Assembly (NCBI GenBank): GCA_002403095.1
Contig: DHHC01000016.1
Location: forward strand, 1 to 64,000
From: Leptolinea sp. UBA4782
GTDB taxonomy: Bacteria > Chloroflexota > Anaerolineae > Anaerolineales > Anaerolineaceae
Direction: 5' to 3'
DNA: 64,000 nucleotides
Under the pieces are notes generated by a model. It saw only the letters and a program-made list of their open reading frames with translations, made no database searches and was not told where the DNA came from. Of the stretch, positions 15,754-23,782 are shown piece by piece. The position numbers were made by a program, and so were the translations under genes. Numbering within the stretch: position 1 is the first letter of the stretch; every line of letters begins with the position of its first letter.

Positions 15754-16146
15754 ATGCCTTCATCACAAGAGCGCGTTGCTGTCTTAACCATGATCCATCA
15801 GGGAACGATCACCGCCGAACAAGGCCTGGAATTACTGAACGCCCTGGGCGACAAGCAAAAGAATACAACCTCACCGGCTGCTTTTGAACCAGTGGAACCC
15901 CCGCATAACCGTCACTGGTTCAGGATAAAGGTCTCAGACCTGCATTCAGGCAGAGAGCGCGTCAATATCCGCCTTCCAGTAACCATGCTTGCCACCGGAA
16001 TAAAGATGGGAGCCCATTTTTCCCCGCAGATAGATGGGGTGGACCCTCAAAGGCTTGTTGCAATGGTCCAATCTGGACAGGTGGGAAAGATCATTGACGT
16101 GACTGACCAAAATGACGGGGAGCATATCGAAATCTCCATCGAGTAG
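15754..16146 (+). CDS. SHOCT-like domain protein
   Basis: A 130-residue protein. The first 30 residues (ERVAVLTMIHQGTITAEQGL) match the short helical SHOCT-like module, which pairs a turn-Gly-x-Ile-Thr/Ser with a Glu-rich helix. After a linker comes a compact domain: HWFRIKVSDLHSGRERVNIR, then LPVTMLATGIKMGAHF, ending DVTDQNDGEHIEISIE. Proteins of this layout often sit beside anti-sigma or envelope-stress genes, but no such partner is visible here. AGGAGTCAGG directly before the ATG at 15754 decides the start. Confidence 0.65.
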   Translation: MPSSQERVAVLTMIHQGTITAEQGLELLNALGDKQKNTTSPAAFEPVEPPHNRHWFRIKVSDLHSGRERVNIRLPVTMLATGIKMGAHFSPQIDGVDPQRLVAMVQSGQVGKIIDVTDQNDGEHIEISIE

Positions 16147-16254
16147 TCTCACTCGGCAAATCAATAACAAACCCACCTTGCCGGCAGGTAAACTCGACCT
16201 GGTTTCTCCTGGTTTCCTGTTTGGCATATTATTAACTGGACTTAGCAGTCCGAT

Positions 16255-16962
16255 TTATTCCATGTAAGTTTTCTCACCGAACAGGTAGTCTTTCCATTTG
16301 CCAACCTTTTTGTACTGCAGGATCATATTGATGGCGAATGAGGTGAAGAAAAAGAACAGGGTGGGGATGATGGCGTACACAAAAGCTGGCGGTTCGCCGC
16401 CTTCCCCGGCAATGGAACCCACAAAGTAGAGCACAATCACAATCCAGGGAATGATGCCTGCCACGGACCCATAGACAAAGGACAACCAGTTGGTTTTCTG
16501 GGTGTATTGATTGTGGTACTCCATCATGATGCCGAACAGGTTCATCATGGCATACAACCCGAAGATCCGGATGATAGCACTGAGGTCATATAGACCAACC
16601 AGCATGCCGATCAAAAACGATCATTACAGATGATGAAAGGGCATATTCATAAAACCTGACCGGGTTCATGCCCTACTTCAGGTTGCTGACATTCAGTTTG
16701 TAACCGACAGTTGCCAGGAAGAAATGTGCAACCGCAGATAGCAGCAGGAAAACTGCAACCGCTGGACCGAAGCGCAGCTCGAATGCGATCTGCGGGTTTG
16801 GAACGAGAGCCCTGGCAGCCATATCGAATTTAAAGAAGTTTGAATAAACCGGGTATGCGGTATCGTTGCTGAGCAAGATCATCAAAACATCCTGGATGAG
16901 GTGCAGAAACCCCATAAACACATTGAAACTCCGTAAATTGCTTAATTTCTATTTCCAGACAT
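16255..16962 (-). pseudogene. Heliorhodopsin pseudogene (lost helix 7, stop and frameshift)
   Basis: Three frame-broken pieces read in order as a heliorhodopsin. Piece 1 (to 16673) is helices 1-2: LRSFNVFMGFLHLIQDVLM, then FGPAVAVFLLLSAVAHFFLA. It ends at an in-frame TAG. The same frame continues with NPVRFYEYALSSSVMIV (helix 3). An extra base in an A5 run (16613-16617 on the plus strand) then shifts reading into piece 2, with IFGLYAMMNLFGIMMEY, GSVAGIIPWIVIVLYFVG and ILQYKKVGKWKDYL (helices 4-6). The frame stops at GEKTYME, just before where helix 7 and its retinal-binding Lys should follow; no frame downstream restores it. The upstream end may carry another one-base deletion near an ATG at 16962. 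Several independent lesions argue for a true pseudogene rather than one sequencing error. Confidence 0.85.
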
Positions 16963-17069
16963 TTTTTCTGCTCTAATTAAATATGTACTTACTAAACCTG
17001 CCGGGATTGCACAGGAAAATGAATTGTATAATGTTTGTATACCGTTTGGATTTATGGCATAATCCGGGT

Positions 17070-17432
17070 ATGGAAACGCTATTGAATACAGATGGACAGA
17101 ATACATGGATCGAAACGCTACCTGGCAGCGGGCTGCTGGCAAGTGAAGCAGATGCCATGGACCTGATCTCGGCTTGCGGCGAATACCAGGTAAACCGCTT
17201 ACTGATCAACCAGGAAAACATACCCAAAGCATTTTACGATCTTCGCACCGGGTTGGCGGGCAGCGTTTTACTCAAGCTAAGCACTTATCGCATCAAAGCA
17301 GGCGCTGTGGTGAATTCACTGCTATCCAAAAAGGAGAAGTTCTATGACTTTGCCCTGGAGACGAACCGCGGAAACGACTTCAGAGTTTTTCAAACCCGCG
17401 CACAAGCCCTGACCTGGCTGCTGGAAGAGTAA
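17070..17432 (+). CDS. DUF4180 domain protein
   Basis: About 120 residues matching the DUF4180 pattern: ADAMDLISACGEYQVNRLLI, then the conserved NIPKAFYDLRTGLAGSVLLK, then a C-terminal KEKFYDFALETNRGNDFRVF and a closing helix. Function is unknown; the family is cytosolic and often beside stress or regulatory genes. I chose the inner ATG at 17070; the frame upstream to 16983 has the composition of intergenic DNA and overlaps TATAAT-like boxes (17029 region). A strong hairpin lies just after the stop. Confidence 0.72.
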   Translation: METLLNTDGQNTWIETLPGSGLLASEADAMDLISACGEYQVNRLLINQENIPKAFYDLRTGLAGSVLLKLSTYRIKAGAVVNSLLSKKEKFYDFALETNRGNDFRVFQTRAQALTWLLEE

Positions 17433-17450
17433 AGGTTGCAGAATTTCCAA

Positions 17451-17481
17451 AAAAATAACCAGGGCGATTTGCAGCCCTGGT
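17451..17481 (-). terminator. Rho-independent terminator of the Nfu operon
   Basis: An ACCAGGGC / GCCCTGGT stem with an 8-base loop at 17458-17481. On the minus strand it is followed by TTATTTTTTTGG, a strong U tract. It serves the minus-strand Nfu transcript and probably also stops the convergent DUF4180 transcript. Confidence 0.8.
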
Positions 17482-17497
17482 CAGGTTTTGTGACCGT

Positions 17498-17749
17498 TCA
17501 GTACACTTGCTCAACACCGGTAATATCAGGGAAGAACTGGCGGATAGTGCCCTCTACCCAGCCATGTACGGTACTGGGGGAAAGGGGGCAATCTTCACAG
17601 GCGCCGCCCAGCCTGATCTTCACCAGTCCCTCCTCAAAGGAAACCAGTTCTACTGATCCACCGTGAAAATGGTTGATGTATGCGTCCAGTTGTTCGATCA
17701 ACCCCTTCATTTGTTCTTCTTTTGAAAAGCCGGTGGTTGCATCAGCCAT
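17498..17749 (-). CDS. NifU-like (Nfu) iron-sulfur scaffold protein
   Basis: About 83 residues, essentially one NifU C-terminal domain. The two cluster-binding Cys lie in GGACEDCPLSPST (Cys-x-x-Cys), preceded by the typical HGGSVELVSFEEGLVKIRL. Such proteins carry or deliver Fe-S clusters. The start at 17749 follows GGAAAGGA at ideal spacing. It overlaps the end of the cNMP-binding gene by 8 bases, so the two are translationally coupled. A strong terminator follows. Confidence 0.88.
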   Translation of the reverse strand: MADATTGFSKEEQMKGLIEQLDAYINHFHGGSVELVSFEEGLVKIRLGGACEDCPLSPSTVHGWVEGTIRQFFPDITGVEQVY

Positions 17750-18236
17750 GTTGTTTTTTCCTTTCCATACATTGCTCATTATATTCTATTTCAGAACTCA
17801 GTAAATGCACAAGCTGTTCGGTCGACTGCAGCCGTCCGGCAATCCCGCTTGCCAGTCTCTCCAAGATCATGGCGCCAGTCTCAGGCTGCTGCAGGCACAG
17901 GCAGCGCAGCCGGGTACCGTAAATAGCCAGCAGGGTTGAATCTTCTACCGCTACCGCCCGGGATGTGTACCTGGGGTGCCCTAAGGCGGCCGACCAACCC
18001 AAAATGCCATCCGGCCCGATTGTCCCCACGGTCAGTTCATCCCCGTCATACGGCTTGTAGCGGATGAGAATCTGCCCCTTCTGTACCATGTACACGATGG
18101 ACGCAGGATCACCCTGTTTAAAGAGGACCTCATCTCTCTTAACATGTTTCTCAAATAACATGCCAGAAAGGGACGCAAGCTGGGTTGGCTCCAATCCCGG
18201 GAAAATTCCTGCTGCTGCAAGCACTGGAATTAACAT
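17742..18236 (-). CDS. Cyclic-nucleotide-binding-domain protein without DNA-binding domain
   Basis: A 164-residue protein with one CRP/cNMP-type beta-barrel: VKRDEVLFKQGDPASIVYMV, KGQILIRY, then GPDGILGWSAALGHPRYTSR where the phosphate-binding cassette lies, and VEDSTLLAI. A helical tail follows but no helix-turn-helix, so it is a sensor or adaptor rather than a CRP-type activator. The cassette lacks the standard Gly-Glu...Arg arrangement, so binding of cAMP is doubtful. It is coupled to the Nfu gene downstream. A perfect 20-base palindrome covers the start codon. Confidence 0.78.
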   Translation of the reverse strand: MLIPVLAAAGIFPGLEPTQLASLSGMLFEKHVKRDEVLFKQGDPASIVYMVQKGQILIRYKPYDGDELTVGTIGPDGILGWSAALGHPRYTSRAVAVEDSTLLAIYGTRLRCLCLQQPETGAMILERLASGIAGRLQSTEQLVHLLSSEIEYNEQCMERKKQHG

Positions 18237-18249
18237 GAAAACATGTTAA
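18230..18249. repeat. 20-bp palindrome over the start codon of the cNMP-binding gene
   Basis: TTAACATG-AAAA-CATGTTAA is a perfect 8-4-8 inverted repeat. The ATG of the cNMP-binding gene (18236-18234) lies inside the left arm. It could be an operator or an mRNA hairpin that hides the start. Confidence 0.6.
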
Positions 18250-18333
18250 CGTCCATGCTTCCACCGTGAAAGTGGCTTTATTCCCTTTATATAGCTTTTT
18301 TGTCACTCTGTCCAGTGATAAAAGGTTGCGGAA

Positions 18334-19335
18334 TTACTTACCTTCCAGGATTCTTAAGATACGCGCTACCACCGCTTCTTTTTCAAAATCATCCAGAATA
18401 TTGTGGGCAGAGTTGCTATAGGCATCTATAGTAAACTCGTTCCAGTTCTCCTGCAGAATACGAATGGAAGCCTGGTTGTTTACAGAAAGATCCTGCAGTC
18501 CATACAAGTAATGCATCGAATTGAACTTCAAGCCTGAAACCGGGGTTTCATCTTGCAATGTCCACAAAGCCCGCACGCTCTGAAGCGGGATCGCCCGGTA
18601 TCCAAACCCCTTCCCGGCTGAGGCAGGATCGAGTGTATCTCCCCGCTCCGGATCCTTGCGCCGGACCGGCTTTTTCACCACCGGCATTGCCATCCGGAAC
18701 ACTGCACCCAGGAAGGTTGAATTCACGATTTGTTTCAGTTTTTCATCCTGCACAGAGGGAGCCAGGTTAGTGGCGCTGAGGACCAGATGCTTAACTGGAA
18801 ACCTGCTTGCCACATACAGGGCAAGGTTGGCGCCAGTGGAATGCCCCACCACACTGATCTCATCGGCGAAAGAAGACATCAGTTCATAAGCGGCGGCGGC
18901 ATCCCTGCGCCAGTCATTTGCCCTGACCTGGTAAAGCAGGCGGAAGTCGTCCATGCCGTAACCAGTCAACAGCGGTGCATAATAAGGGATATTGGCATTT
19001 TCCAGGTGCGGGATAAGGCTGGAGAACTCCATCGGGGAGGAGGAAAACCCGTGCAGCAGCAGCACTGCATGGCGGAAGGGTTTCTTTTTCCCGCCAAAGT
19101 GACGCGGTCTGGCTTCCAGGAACGACGCCTCTTCCGGGATGGATGAGAATTGGGCAATATTCTCCTGCATCAGGTGCTTGTTCCTTTTACGGAAAACCTC
19201 GCGCACTATAAACCCGACTGTCGGAATGGATGCAGCAATGCCGGCAGAAATCAGTAATCCCGGGCGTTTCTTCCGCAGATATGTTAATTGCGAACCCTCA
19301 TCCCTTTTGTGATCCTGGTAATCAGCCTCATTCAT
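18334..19335 (-). CDS. Membrane-associated alpha/beta hydrolase (esterase/lysophospholipase-like)
   Basis: A 333-residue hydrolase. Residues about 28-46 (LLISAGIAASIPTVGFIV) form a likely membrane helix. The oxyanion segment is VLLLHGFSSSPMEF, similar to carboxylesterase and monoacylglycerol lipase types. The nucleophile elbow is VVGHSTGAN and the His lies in SNSAHNILDD. Adding the visible Ser-Asp-His set, it should be active on small esters or lipids. The start follows AAAGGAGCTGCG. It is divergent from the OsmC gene, with a 92-base AT-rich gap holding both promoters. Confidence 0.82.
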   Translation of the reverse strand: MNEADYQDHKRDEGSQLTYLRKKRPGLLISAGIAASIPTVGFIVREVFRKRNKHLMQENIAQFSSIPEEASFLEARPRHFGGKKKPFRHAVLLLHGFSSSPMEFSSLIPHLENANIPYYAPLLTGYGMDDFRLLYQVRANDWRRDAAAAYELMSSFADEISVVGHSTGANLALYVASRFPVKHLVLSATNLAPSVQDEKLKQIVNSTFLGAVFRMAMPVVKKPVRRKDPERGDTLDPASAGKGFGYRAIPLQSVRALWTLQDETPVSGLKFNSMHYLYGLQDLSVNNQASIRILQENWNEFTIDAYSNSAHNILDDFEKEAVVARILRILEGK

Positions 19336-19427
19336 CGCAGCTCCTTTATTAATATTCTATAATAATTGAGGTATTGGGGTTTATGTAGCGTATAATTTTA
19401 GTGATTACTGTTATCAGGAGGATTTTC

Positions 19428-19826
19428 ATGGAGATGATCATTGATTTCCCGGGCGGCGCCCGGGTAGACGCCCACTTTGGCCCATACACAGTTATGACAG
19501 ACCAGCCTTCGATGGGCATGCCCGGTTCAGCTCCTACTCCCTTTGCTGTGTTTCTGGCATCGCTGGGTACCTGTGCCGGCATTTATGTGCTCGGATTCTG
19601 TAAACAGCGCGGTTTGCCAACTGAGGGGATCCGCATTGTCCAGCGTTCATTATCCAAATCGGGCAGCGACCTGGTAAGCGAAGTGGAGCTCGAGATCCAG
19701 GTACCCCCCAACTTTCCGGAACAATACCACGAAGCACTGGTGCGCACGGCTTCCCTTTGCAAGGTGAAGAAACACCTGGAAAATCCGCCGCACTTCAATG
19801 TTTTTACCAAGGTATCTGAAAGCTAA
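19428..19826 (+). CDS. OsmC/Ohr family protein
   Basis: About 132 residues with the OsmC layout: an N-terminal beta region (ARVDAHFGPYTVMTDQP), then the helix carrying the first reactive Cys in LASLGTCAGIYVLGF, and the second Cys in TASLCKVKKHLENP. This family reduces organic hydroperoxides with thiol cofactors. Both redox Cys are present, so it is probably active. AGGAGGATTTTC before the ATG at 19428 fixes the start. A TATAAT at about 19391 is a probable -10. Confidence 0.83.
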   Translation: MEMIIDFPGGARVDAHFGPYTVMTDQPSMGMPGSAPTPFAVFLASLGTCAGIYVLGFCKQRGLPTEGIRIVQRSLSKSGSDLVSEVELEIQVPPNFPEQYHEALVRTASLCKVKKHLENPPHFNVFTKVSES

Positions 19827-19891
19827 TCCTTAAACCAAGCAGCTTAACAGTCCCTGTCTGGTAAAATAACATTGATCAAAATCACACCATC

Positions 19892-19909
19892 CACGTTTGG
19901 CTAAACGTG
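19892..19909 (+). other. Leader hairpin before tpiA
   Basis: CACGTTT-GGCT-AAACGTG is a perfect 7-bp stem with a 4-base loop, 24 bases before the tpiA ATG. There is no U tract, so it is not a terminator; it could protect the mRNA end or be a binding site. Confidence 0.45.
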
Positions 19910-19933
19910 AGTACTTTATCTGAAGAGGATGCT

Positions 19934-20695
19934 ATGCGTAAACCATTTGTTGCCGGAAACTGGAAGATGAACAAGACAAGCGCCCAGGGAGTTGCCCTGG
20001 TCAACGAACTGCTTCCAGCCATCATCGGATATGACAGGGTGGAACGGGTTGTCTGCCCGTCCTACCTGGCAGTTCCAGCTGTATCAGCCCGTTTACAGGG
20101 CAGCCCGGTCGGAGTAGGAACCCAGGACCTGTACTGGGAAACCTCCGGCGCTTATACGGGTGAAGTTGCCCCCGATATGGTTAAAGAGTTTTGCCAGTAT
20201 GTGATCATCGGGCACTCTGAACGGCGCGCGAAATTCGGCGAAACCGATGAATCCGTCAACAAGAAAGTAAAAGCCGCCCTGGCTGCCGGGTTGGTGGCGA
20301 TCATGTGCGTGGGTGAAACCCTGGAAGAAAATGAAGCCGGGCAGACTGAAGCTGTGGTCTCCCGCCAGGTCCGTGAAGGTTTAAACGGGCTGGTTACCGC
20401 AGCGATGGAAAATGTTGTGATCGCATACGAACCTGTTTGGGCTATCGGAACCGGAAGGGCAGCCAGTGCAGAAGGCGCCAATGCCGTCATCAAAGATTTC
20501 ATCCGCAAGCCGGTTGCAGCCCTGTTCGATGAAAAAACCGCCCAGTCCGTACGCGTGCTCTACGGTGGATCAGTCACCGGAGCAAATGCCAGGGAATTTT
20601 TCTCACAACCTGATATTGACGGTGCCCTGGTGGGCGGGGCCAGCCTTAAACCGGTTGATTTCACCGCTATTGTTGCCGCCGCTGCAGAGCGTTAA
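19934..20695 (+). CDS. tpiA: Triose-phosphate isomerase
   Basis: A 253-residue glycolytic isomerase that interconverts dihydroxyacetone phosphate and glyceraldehyde 3-phosphate. All catalytic residues are visible: Asn and Lys in GNWKMNKT, His in IIGHSERR, and Glu in AYEPVWAIGTG; the phosphate loop is LYGGSV with GGAS near the end. The ATG at 19934 follows GAAGAGGATGCT, the usual spacing; the longer frame to 19907 lacks a site. Enolase, also glycolytic, lies about 8 kb downstream. Confidence 0.95.
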   Translation: MRKPFVAGNWKMNKTSAQGVALVNELLPAIIGYDRVERVVCPSYLAVPAVSARLQGSPVGVGTQDLYWETSGAYTGEVAPDMVKEFCQYVIIGHSERRAKFGETDESVNKKVKAALAAGLVAIMCVGETLEENEAGQTEAVVSRQVREGLNGLVTAAMENVVIAYEPVWAIGTGRAASAEGANAVIKDFIRKPVAALFDEKTAQSVRVLYGGSVTGANAREFFSQPDIDGALVGGASLKPVDFTAIVAAAAER

Positions 20696-20704
20696 CCAGG
20701 ATAA

Positions 20705-21442
20705 ATGACTGCCTTCTGGTGGCTCCTGGGATTGACCCTGCCATTCATTCTGGCGCAGGTTCTCCTGCACAGAGAAATTCAATACCTTTTCCTGATCATG
20801 ACCCGCCGCCTTAACCTGGCGGTGGGTTTGTTTTCTTTACTGTTCTTCCCGGGTGTCCTCCTGCATGAACTCAGCCACCTGTTGGCTGCCCTGCTGCTGC
20901 GCGTTCCAGTCAAAAAGTTCTCGCTCATCCCCCACACCACACCAACCGGCAGGGTGCGGCTTGGGTACGTGCAAACCAGCCAGGTGGATGTAATCCGGGA
21001 TGCATTGATCGGTACTGCGCCCTTGATTTCGGGGGGGGCAGTTATCGCCTTGATTTCGCATTTCATCCTCGGTCTGCCCGGCTTCTTTACGGGAGATTTT
21101 CATACCTGGTGGCAGGCACTGCAGCAGCTTCCCAGCCTGCCGGATTTTTGGATCTGGTTTTACCTGCTCTTTACCATCAGCAGCACTATGCTGCCATCTG
21201 AATCAGACAGGCATGCCTGGATGCCGATTATCATTGTTTTTGTGTTAATCCTCATCCTGGTCATTGCAGCCGGCGCGGGTCCCTGGATGAAAATGCACGT
21301 CCTTCCCGTTCTTTCTACAATACTGCCGGCTGTCAGCGCGGTGATCGCGATCAGCCTTCTGGCACACCTGGTACTACTTGTTCCAGCCGGATTGCTACGA
21401 AGTATCCTGGGAAAATCTCTGGGCATTTCGTTTACAAAATAG
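20705..21442 (+). CDS. Membrane protein with HExxH motif, M50-like
   Basis: A 245-residue protein with five or six membrane helices. The second helix carries FPGVLLHELSHLLAALLL, where HELSH is a zinc-metalloprotease HExxH motif inside the membrane, as in site-2 (M50) proteases. A later acid residue that could complete the site (QVDVIRDALIGTAPL) is in a soluble loop, so activity is uncertain. It begins 9 bases after the tpiA stop and may be co-transcribed. The substrate is unknown. Confidence 0.68.
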   Translation: MTAFWWLLGLTLPFILAQVLLHREIQYLFLIMTRRLNLAVGLFSLLFFPGVLLHELSHLLAALLLRVPVKKFSLIPHTTPTGRVRLGYVQTSQVDVIRDALIGTAPLISGGAVIALISHFILGLPGFFTGDFHTWWQALQQLPSLPDFWIWFYLLFTISSTMLPSESDRHAWMPIIIVFVLILILVIAAGAGPWMKMHVLPVLSTILPAVSAVIAISLLAHLVLLVPAGLLRSILGKSLGISFTK

Positions 21443-21559
21443 GCAGGTTTTGTTAGATTCATGCATGAACCGGGTTATGCAAAAGGTCATCCGGCTGCTG
21501 CGACTAACTTTTATGATAAAATGATGAAGCTAAGAAGCACAAAAATAATGGAGGTTACC

Positions 21560-21751
21560 ATGAGAACTTTTGTCGACCCCGAGAAGTGTCTTGGATGTGG
21601 TGTTTGCGAAGGAATAGCACCAGATGTATTCGTTTTGGGTGCTGATGGTATTGCAGCCGTACAGCTTGATCCCGTTCCCGAACAGTACTGGGAAGATACC
21701 CGCCAGGCTGCTGCTGACTGCCCCGAAGAAGCTATAACGATCGAAGAGTAG
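21560..21751 (+). CDS. Small 4Fe-4S ferredoxin
   Basis: A 63-residue ferredoxin with one cluster. The Cys ligands are in KCLGCGVCEG (Cys-x2-Cys-x2-Cys) and the terminal ADCPEEAI. The acidic middle (GIAPDVFVLGADG) is typical of single-cluster bacterial ferredoxins. It is an electron carrier whose partner is not in view. GGAGGTTACC before the ATG at 21560 fixes the start. It is followed by a strong hairpin. Confidence 0.92.
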   Translation: MRTFVDPEKCLGCGVCEGIAPDVFVLGADGIAAVQLDPVPEQYWEDTRQAAADCPEEAITIEE

Positions 21752-21772
21752 TCTTTAACTGTAGGCAAAAAC

Positions 21773-21814
21773 ATGATGGCGTAACCTTGCTATATTGCAG
21801 GGTTGCGCCATCAT
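21773..21814. terminator. Bidirectional terminator between ferredoxin and DUF456 genes
   Basis: A nearly perfect stem of about 17 bp: ATGATGGCG then AACC pairs with GGTT then CGCCATCAT, with a TATATT loop. TGTATT follows on the plus strand, and GTTTTTGCC follows on the minus strand, so it can end both convergent transcripts. Confidence 0.78.
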
Positions 21815-21851
21815 TGTATTAACACGATTAATGAGTAATAACCTGTTGAAT

Positions 21852-22370
21852 TTATCCCTGATTTACCACGAATACCCAGACCAGCCATAAACAGACCATT
21901 ATGCAACCGATAAAAAACCGAAAGGCAACCGCCCATCCGCAGCCGGATGCCAATCCCTTGAATGATTCCCAGGCTTTCTTCAAGTCCTTGCGCTTGATCC
22001 ACTCGACCACAAAAATGCCAATCAAGGCAGCAATGATGCCGCCGAACGGGGGAAACGCTATGCTGCCAACAACACCTCCGCCCAGTGCTACAATGATGGA
22101 CAACCAGGAAGCCCCGGTAGTTTTAGCGCTGGCTCCCATGATGACATTATCGGAGGTCACTCCCACGATCATTTGAAAGGTCATAAATGCAAAAATCACC
22201 CAACCCCAGGTGGTAAAGCCCTCAACAAGGCCATACACCAGAGCAGCCGCCCAGATGATGGTCAGCCCCGGGATGACTAATGTCAGCAACCCGAGCAAAC
22301 CAGCCAGCATGGTGACGCCAATGACCACCAGGAAGGCGACATGGGAGATACCCGACCAGTCTATTGGCAC
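21852..22370 (-). CDS. DUF456 family membrane protein
   Basis: A 172-residue protein with about five hydrophobic segments and Gly-rich helices (LGGGVVGSIAFPPFGGIIAAL), the pattern of DUF456. A short cytosolic loop (EWIKRKDLKKAWESFKG) separates the last helices. Function is not known for the family. It starts 13 bases after the serS stop and is probably co-transcribed with serS. Confidence 0.72.
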   Translation of the reverse strand: MPIDWSGISHVAFLVVIGVTMLAGLLGLLTLVIPGLTIIWAAALVYGLVEGFTTWGWVIFAFMTFQMIVGVTSDNVIMGASAKTTGASWLSIIVALGGGVVGSIAFPPFGGIIAALIGIFVVEWIKRKDLKKAWESFKGLASGCGWAVAFRFFIGCIMVCLWLVWVFVVNQG

Positions 22371-22383
22371 TAATTCAACTCCA

Positions 22384-23661
22384 TCACAGCCCGCGCCGGA
22401 TGTACTCCACCCCGCCCATCCAGGGCAGTAATACTTCCGGTACTTTCACACTGCCGTTTTCCAGCTGGTAATTTTCCAGCACTGCCACCAGCGTGCGCGG
22501 CAGACCCAGACCTGAGCCATTTAATGTATGCACCAGGCGGGTTTTTCCGCCGTCTGCCGGGCGGTATTTGATATTTGCCCGCCGCGCCTGGAAATCACCC
22601 ACGTTTGAAACAGAAGAGACCTCCAGCCATTCGTTGCAGCCGGGAGCCCAAACCTCAACATCATACGTGATGGTGGCGTTAAACCCCAGGTCTCCGGTGC
22701 ACAGCTGCAGCACCCGGTAGGTTAACCCGAGGCCTTCACATACTGAGGTTGCGTCATTCAGCATCCGTTCCAGTTCGTTTTCTGATTCTTCAGGCTCGCA
22801 GAAGATGTACATCTCCACCTTATCGAACTGGTGGCCGCGTTTGATGCCGCGGATGTCCCTGCCGGCGCTCATTTTCTCGCGGCGGAAACAGGGCGTATAG
22901 GCGGTGTACCGCAGGGGCAGGTTCTGCTGGTCCAGCACATCCCCCATATGCAAGCCTGTAAGGGGCACCTCAGCCGTGGGAACCCACCAGTAATCTTCCT
23001 CAGCGTCATGGTAGAGGTTGTCTACAAACTTTGGCAGCTGCCCCGACGCATACAGAGTATCTGCCTTGACCATGAAGGGTGTGTATTGCTCATAGTAACC
23101 CTGGCGGATATGCAGATCGAGCATCCAGGAAATCAAAGCACGCTGCAAGCGAGCGCCCGCCCCGCTGAGAACATAAAAGCGCGAGCCGGTGATTTTTACG
23201 CCCTGTTCGAAATTAATGATCCCCAGTTTGGGCCCCAGATCCCAGTGCGGCAGCGGTTCAAATGCAAATTGGGGTTTTTCGCCCACCTGCCTGACCACCT
23301 GGTTATCTTCTTCGTTTCTTCCCACCGGGGTACGCTCAGACGGGATGTTCGGGATGCGAGCCACCAGGTCATCCAGTTCGGTTTCCACCTGGCGCACTTT
23401 TTCATCCAGGAGTGAGATCCTGTCTCCCACCAGCCGCATGGCTTCAATCTTCTCCTGCCGCGCTGCCGGGTCTTTAGTTTGCCCGATTTGCTTGGAAACA
23501 GCATTCCGCTCAGCTTTTAATCCTTCCACTTCGGTTAATAGTGCCCGGCGCTGCACATCCAGTTCCTGTACCTGATCGACCATTATGGTATCCATCTGCC
23601 GCAGCTGCAAAGCCTTGCGGACAAGGTCAGGATTTTCACGTACCAGGTTGATATCTAACAT
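22384..23661 (-). CDS. serS: Seryl-tRNA synthetase
   Basis: A 425-residue class II synthetase that loads Ser on tRNA-Ser. The first 100 residues form the long antiparallel coiled coil that reads the tRNA variable arm (RALLTEVEGLKAERNAVSKQ). The catalytic domain has VPTAEVPLTG, motif 2 (FRREKMSAGRDIRGIKRGHQ) and motif 3 (LNGSGLGLPRTLVAVLENYQ). Length is normal. A near-consensus promoter and a leader hairpin lie upstream. GGGAG, 7 bases before the ATG, serves as ribosome-binding site. Confidence 0.96.
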   Translation of the reverse strand: MLDINLVRENPDLVRKALQLRQMDTIMVDQVQELDVQRRALLTEVEGLKAERNAVSKQIGQTKDPAARQEKIEAMRLVGDRISLLDEKVRQVETELDDLVARIPNIPSERTPVGRNEEDNQVVRQVGEKPQFAFEPLPHWDLGPKLGIINFEQGVKITGSRFYVLSGAGARLQRALISWMLDLHIRQGYYEQYTPFMVKADTLYASGQLPKFVDNLYHDAEEDYWWVPTAEVPLTGLHMGDVLDQQNLPLRYTAYTPCFRREKMSAGRDIRGIKRGHQFDKVEMYIFCEPEESENELERMLNDATSVCEGLGLTYRVLQLCTGDLGFNATITYDVEVWAPGCNEWLEVSSVSNVGDFQARRANIKYRPADGGKTRLVHTLNGSGLGLPRTLVAVLENYQLENGSVKVPEVLLPWMGGVEYIRRGL

Positions 23662-23686
23662 TTACATGCTCCCTGTGTATAATCAC

Positions 23687-23717
23687 AACCCCCTCCCGGC
23701 ACATTGGAGAAGGGGTT
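23687..23717 (-). other. Hairpin in the serS leader
   Basis: AACCCC (minus strand, from 23717) pairs with GGGGTT, with additional partial pairing inside. It lies between the promoter and the ribosome-binding site. The leader is about 70 bases, too short for a T-box riboswitch; no T-box sequence is seen. Confidence 0.45.
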
Positions 23718-23735
23718 GAACCTTGACTGCTTGAG

Positions 23736-23763
23736 ATTATAACCGCATGAGGGTGCCTGTCAA
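23736..23763 (-). promoter_or_regulatory. Strong serS promoter
   Basis: On the minus strand TTGACA, 16 bases, then TATAAT: both boxes are perfect matches to the sigma-70 consensus. It lies just past the stop of the response-regulator gene and gives a leader of about 70 bases. Confidence 0.85.
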
Positions 23764-23782
23764 GCGGGTACAATTTCTGGTT

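Noticed and set aside
16613..16675. Recoding (readthrough plus frameshift) in the heliorhodopsin instead of decay
   Set aside because: Even with both events the protein would lack helix 7 and its Lys, so a functional product is not restored.
23662..23735. T-box riboswitch before serS
   Set aside because: The leader is only about 70 bases with one hairpin; no T-box sequence or antiterminator is visible.
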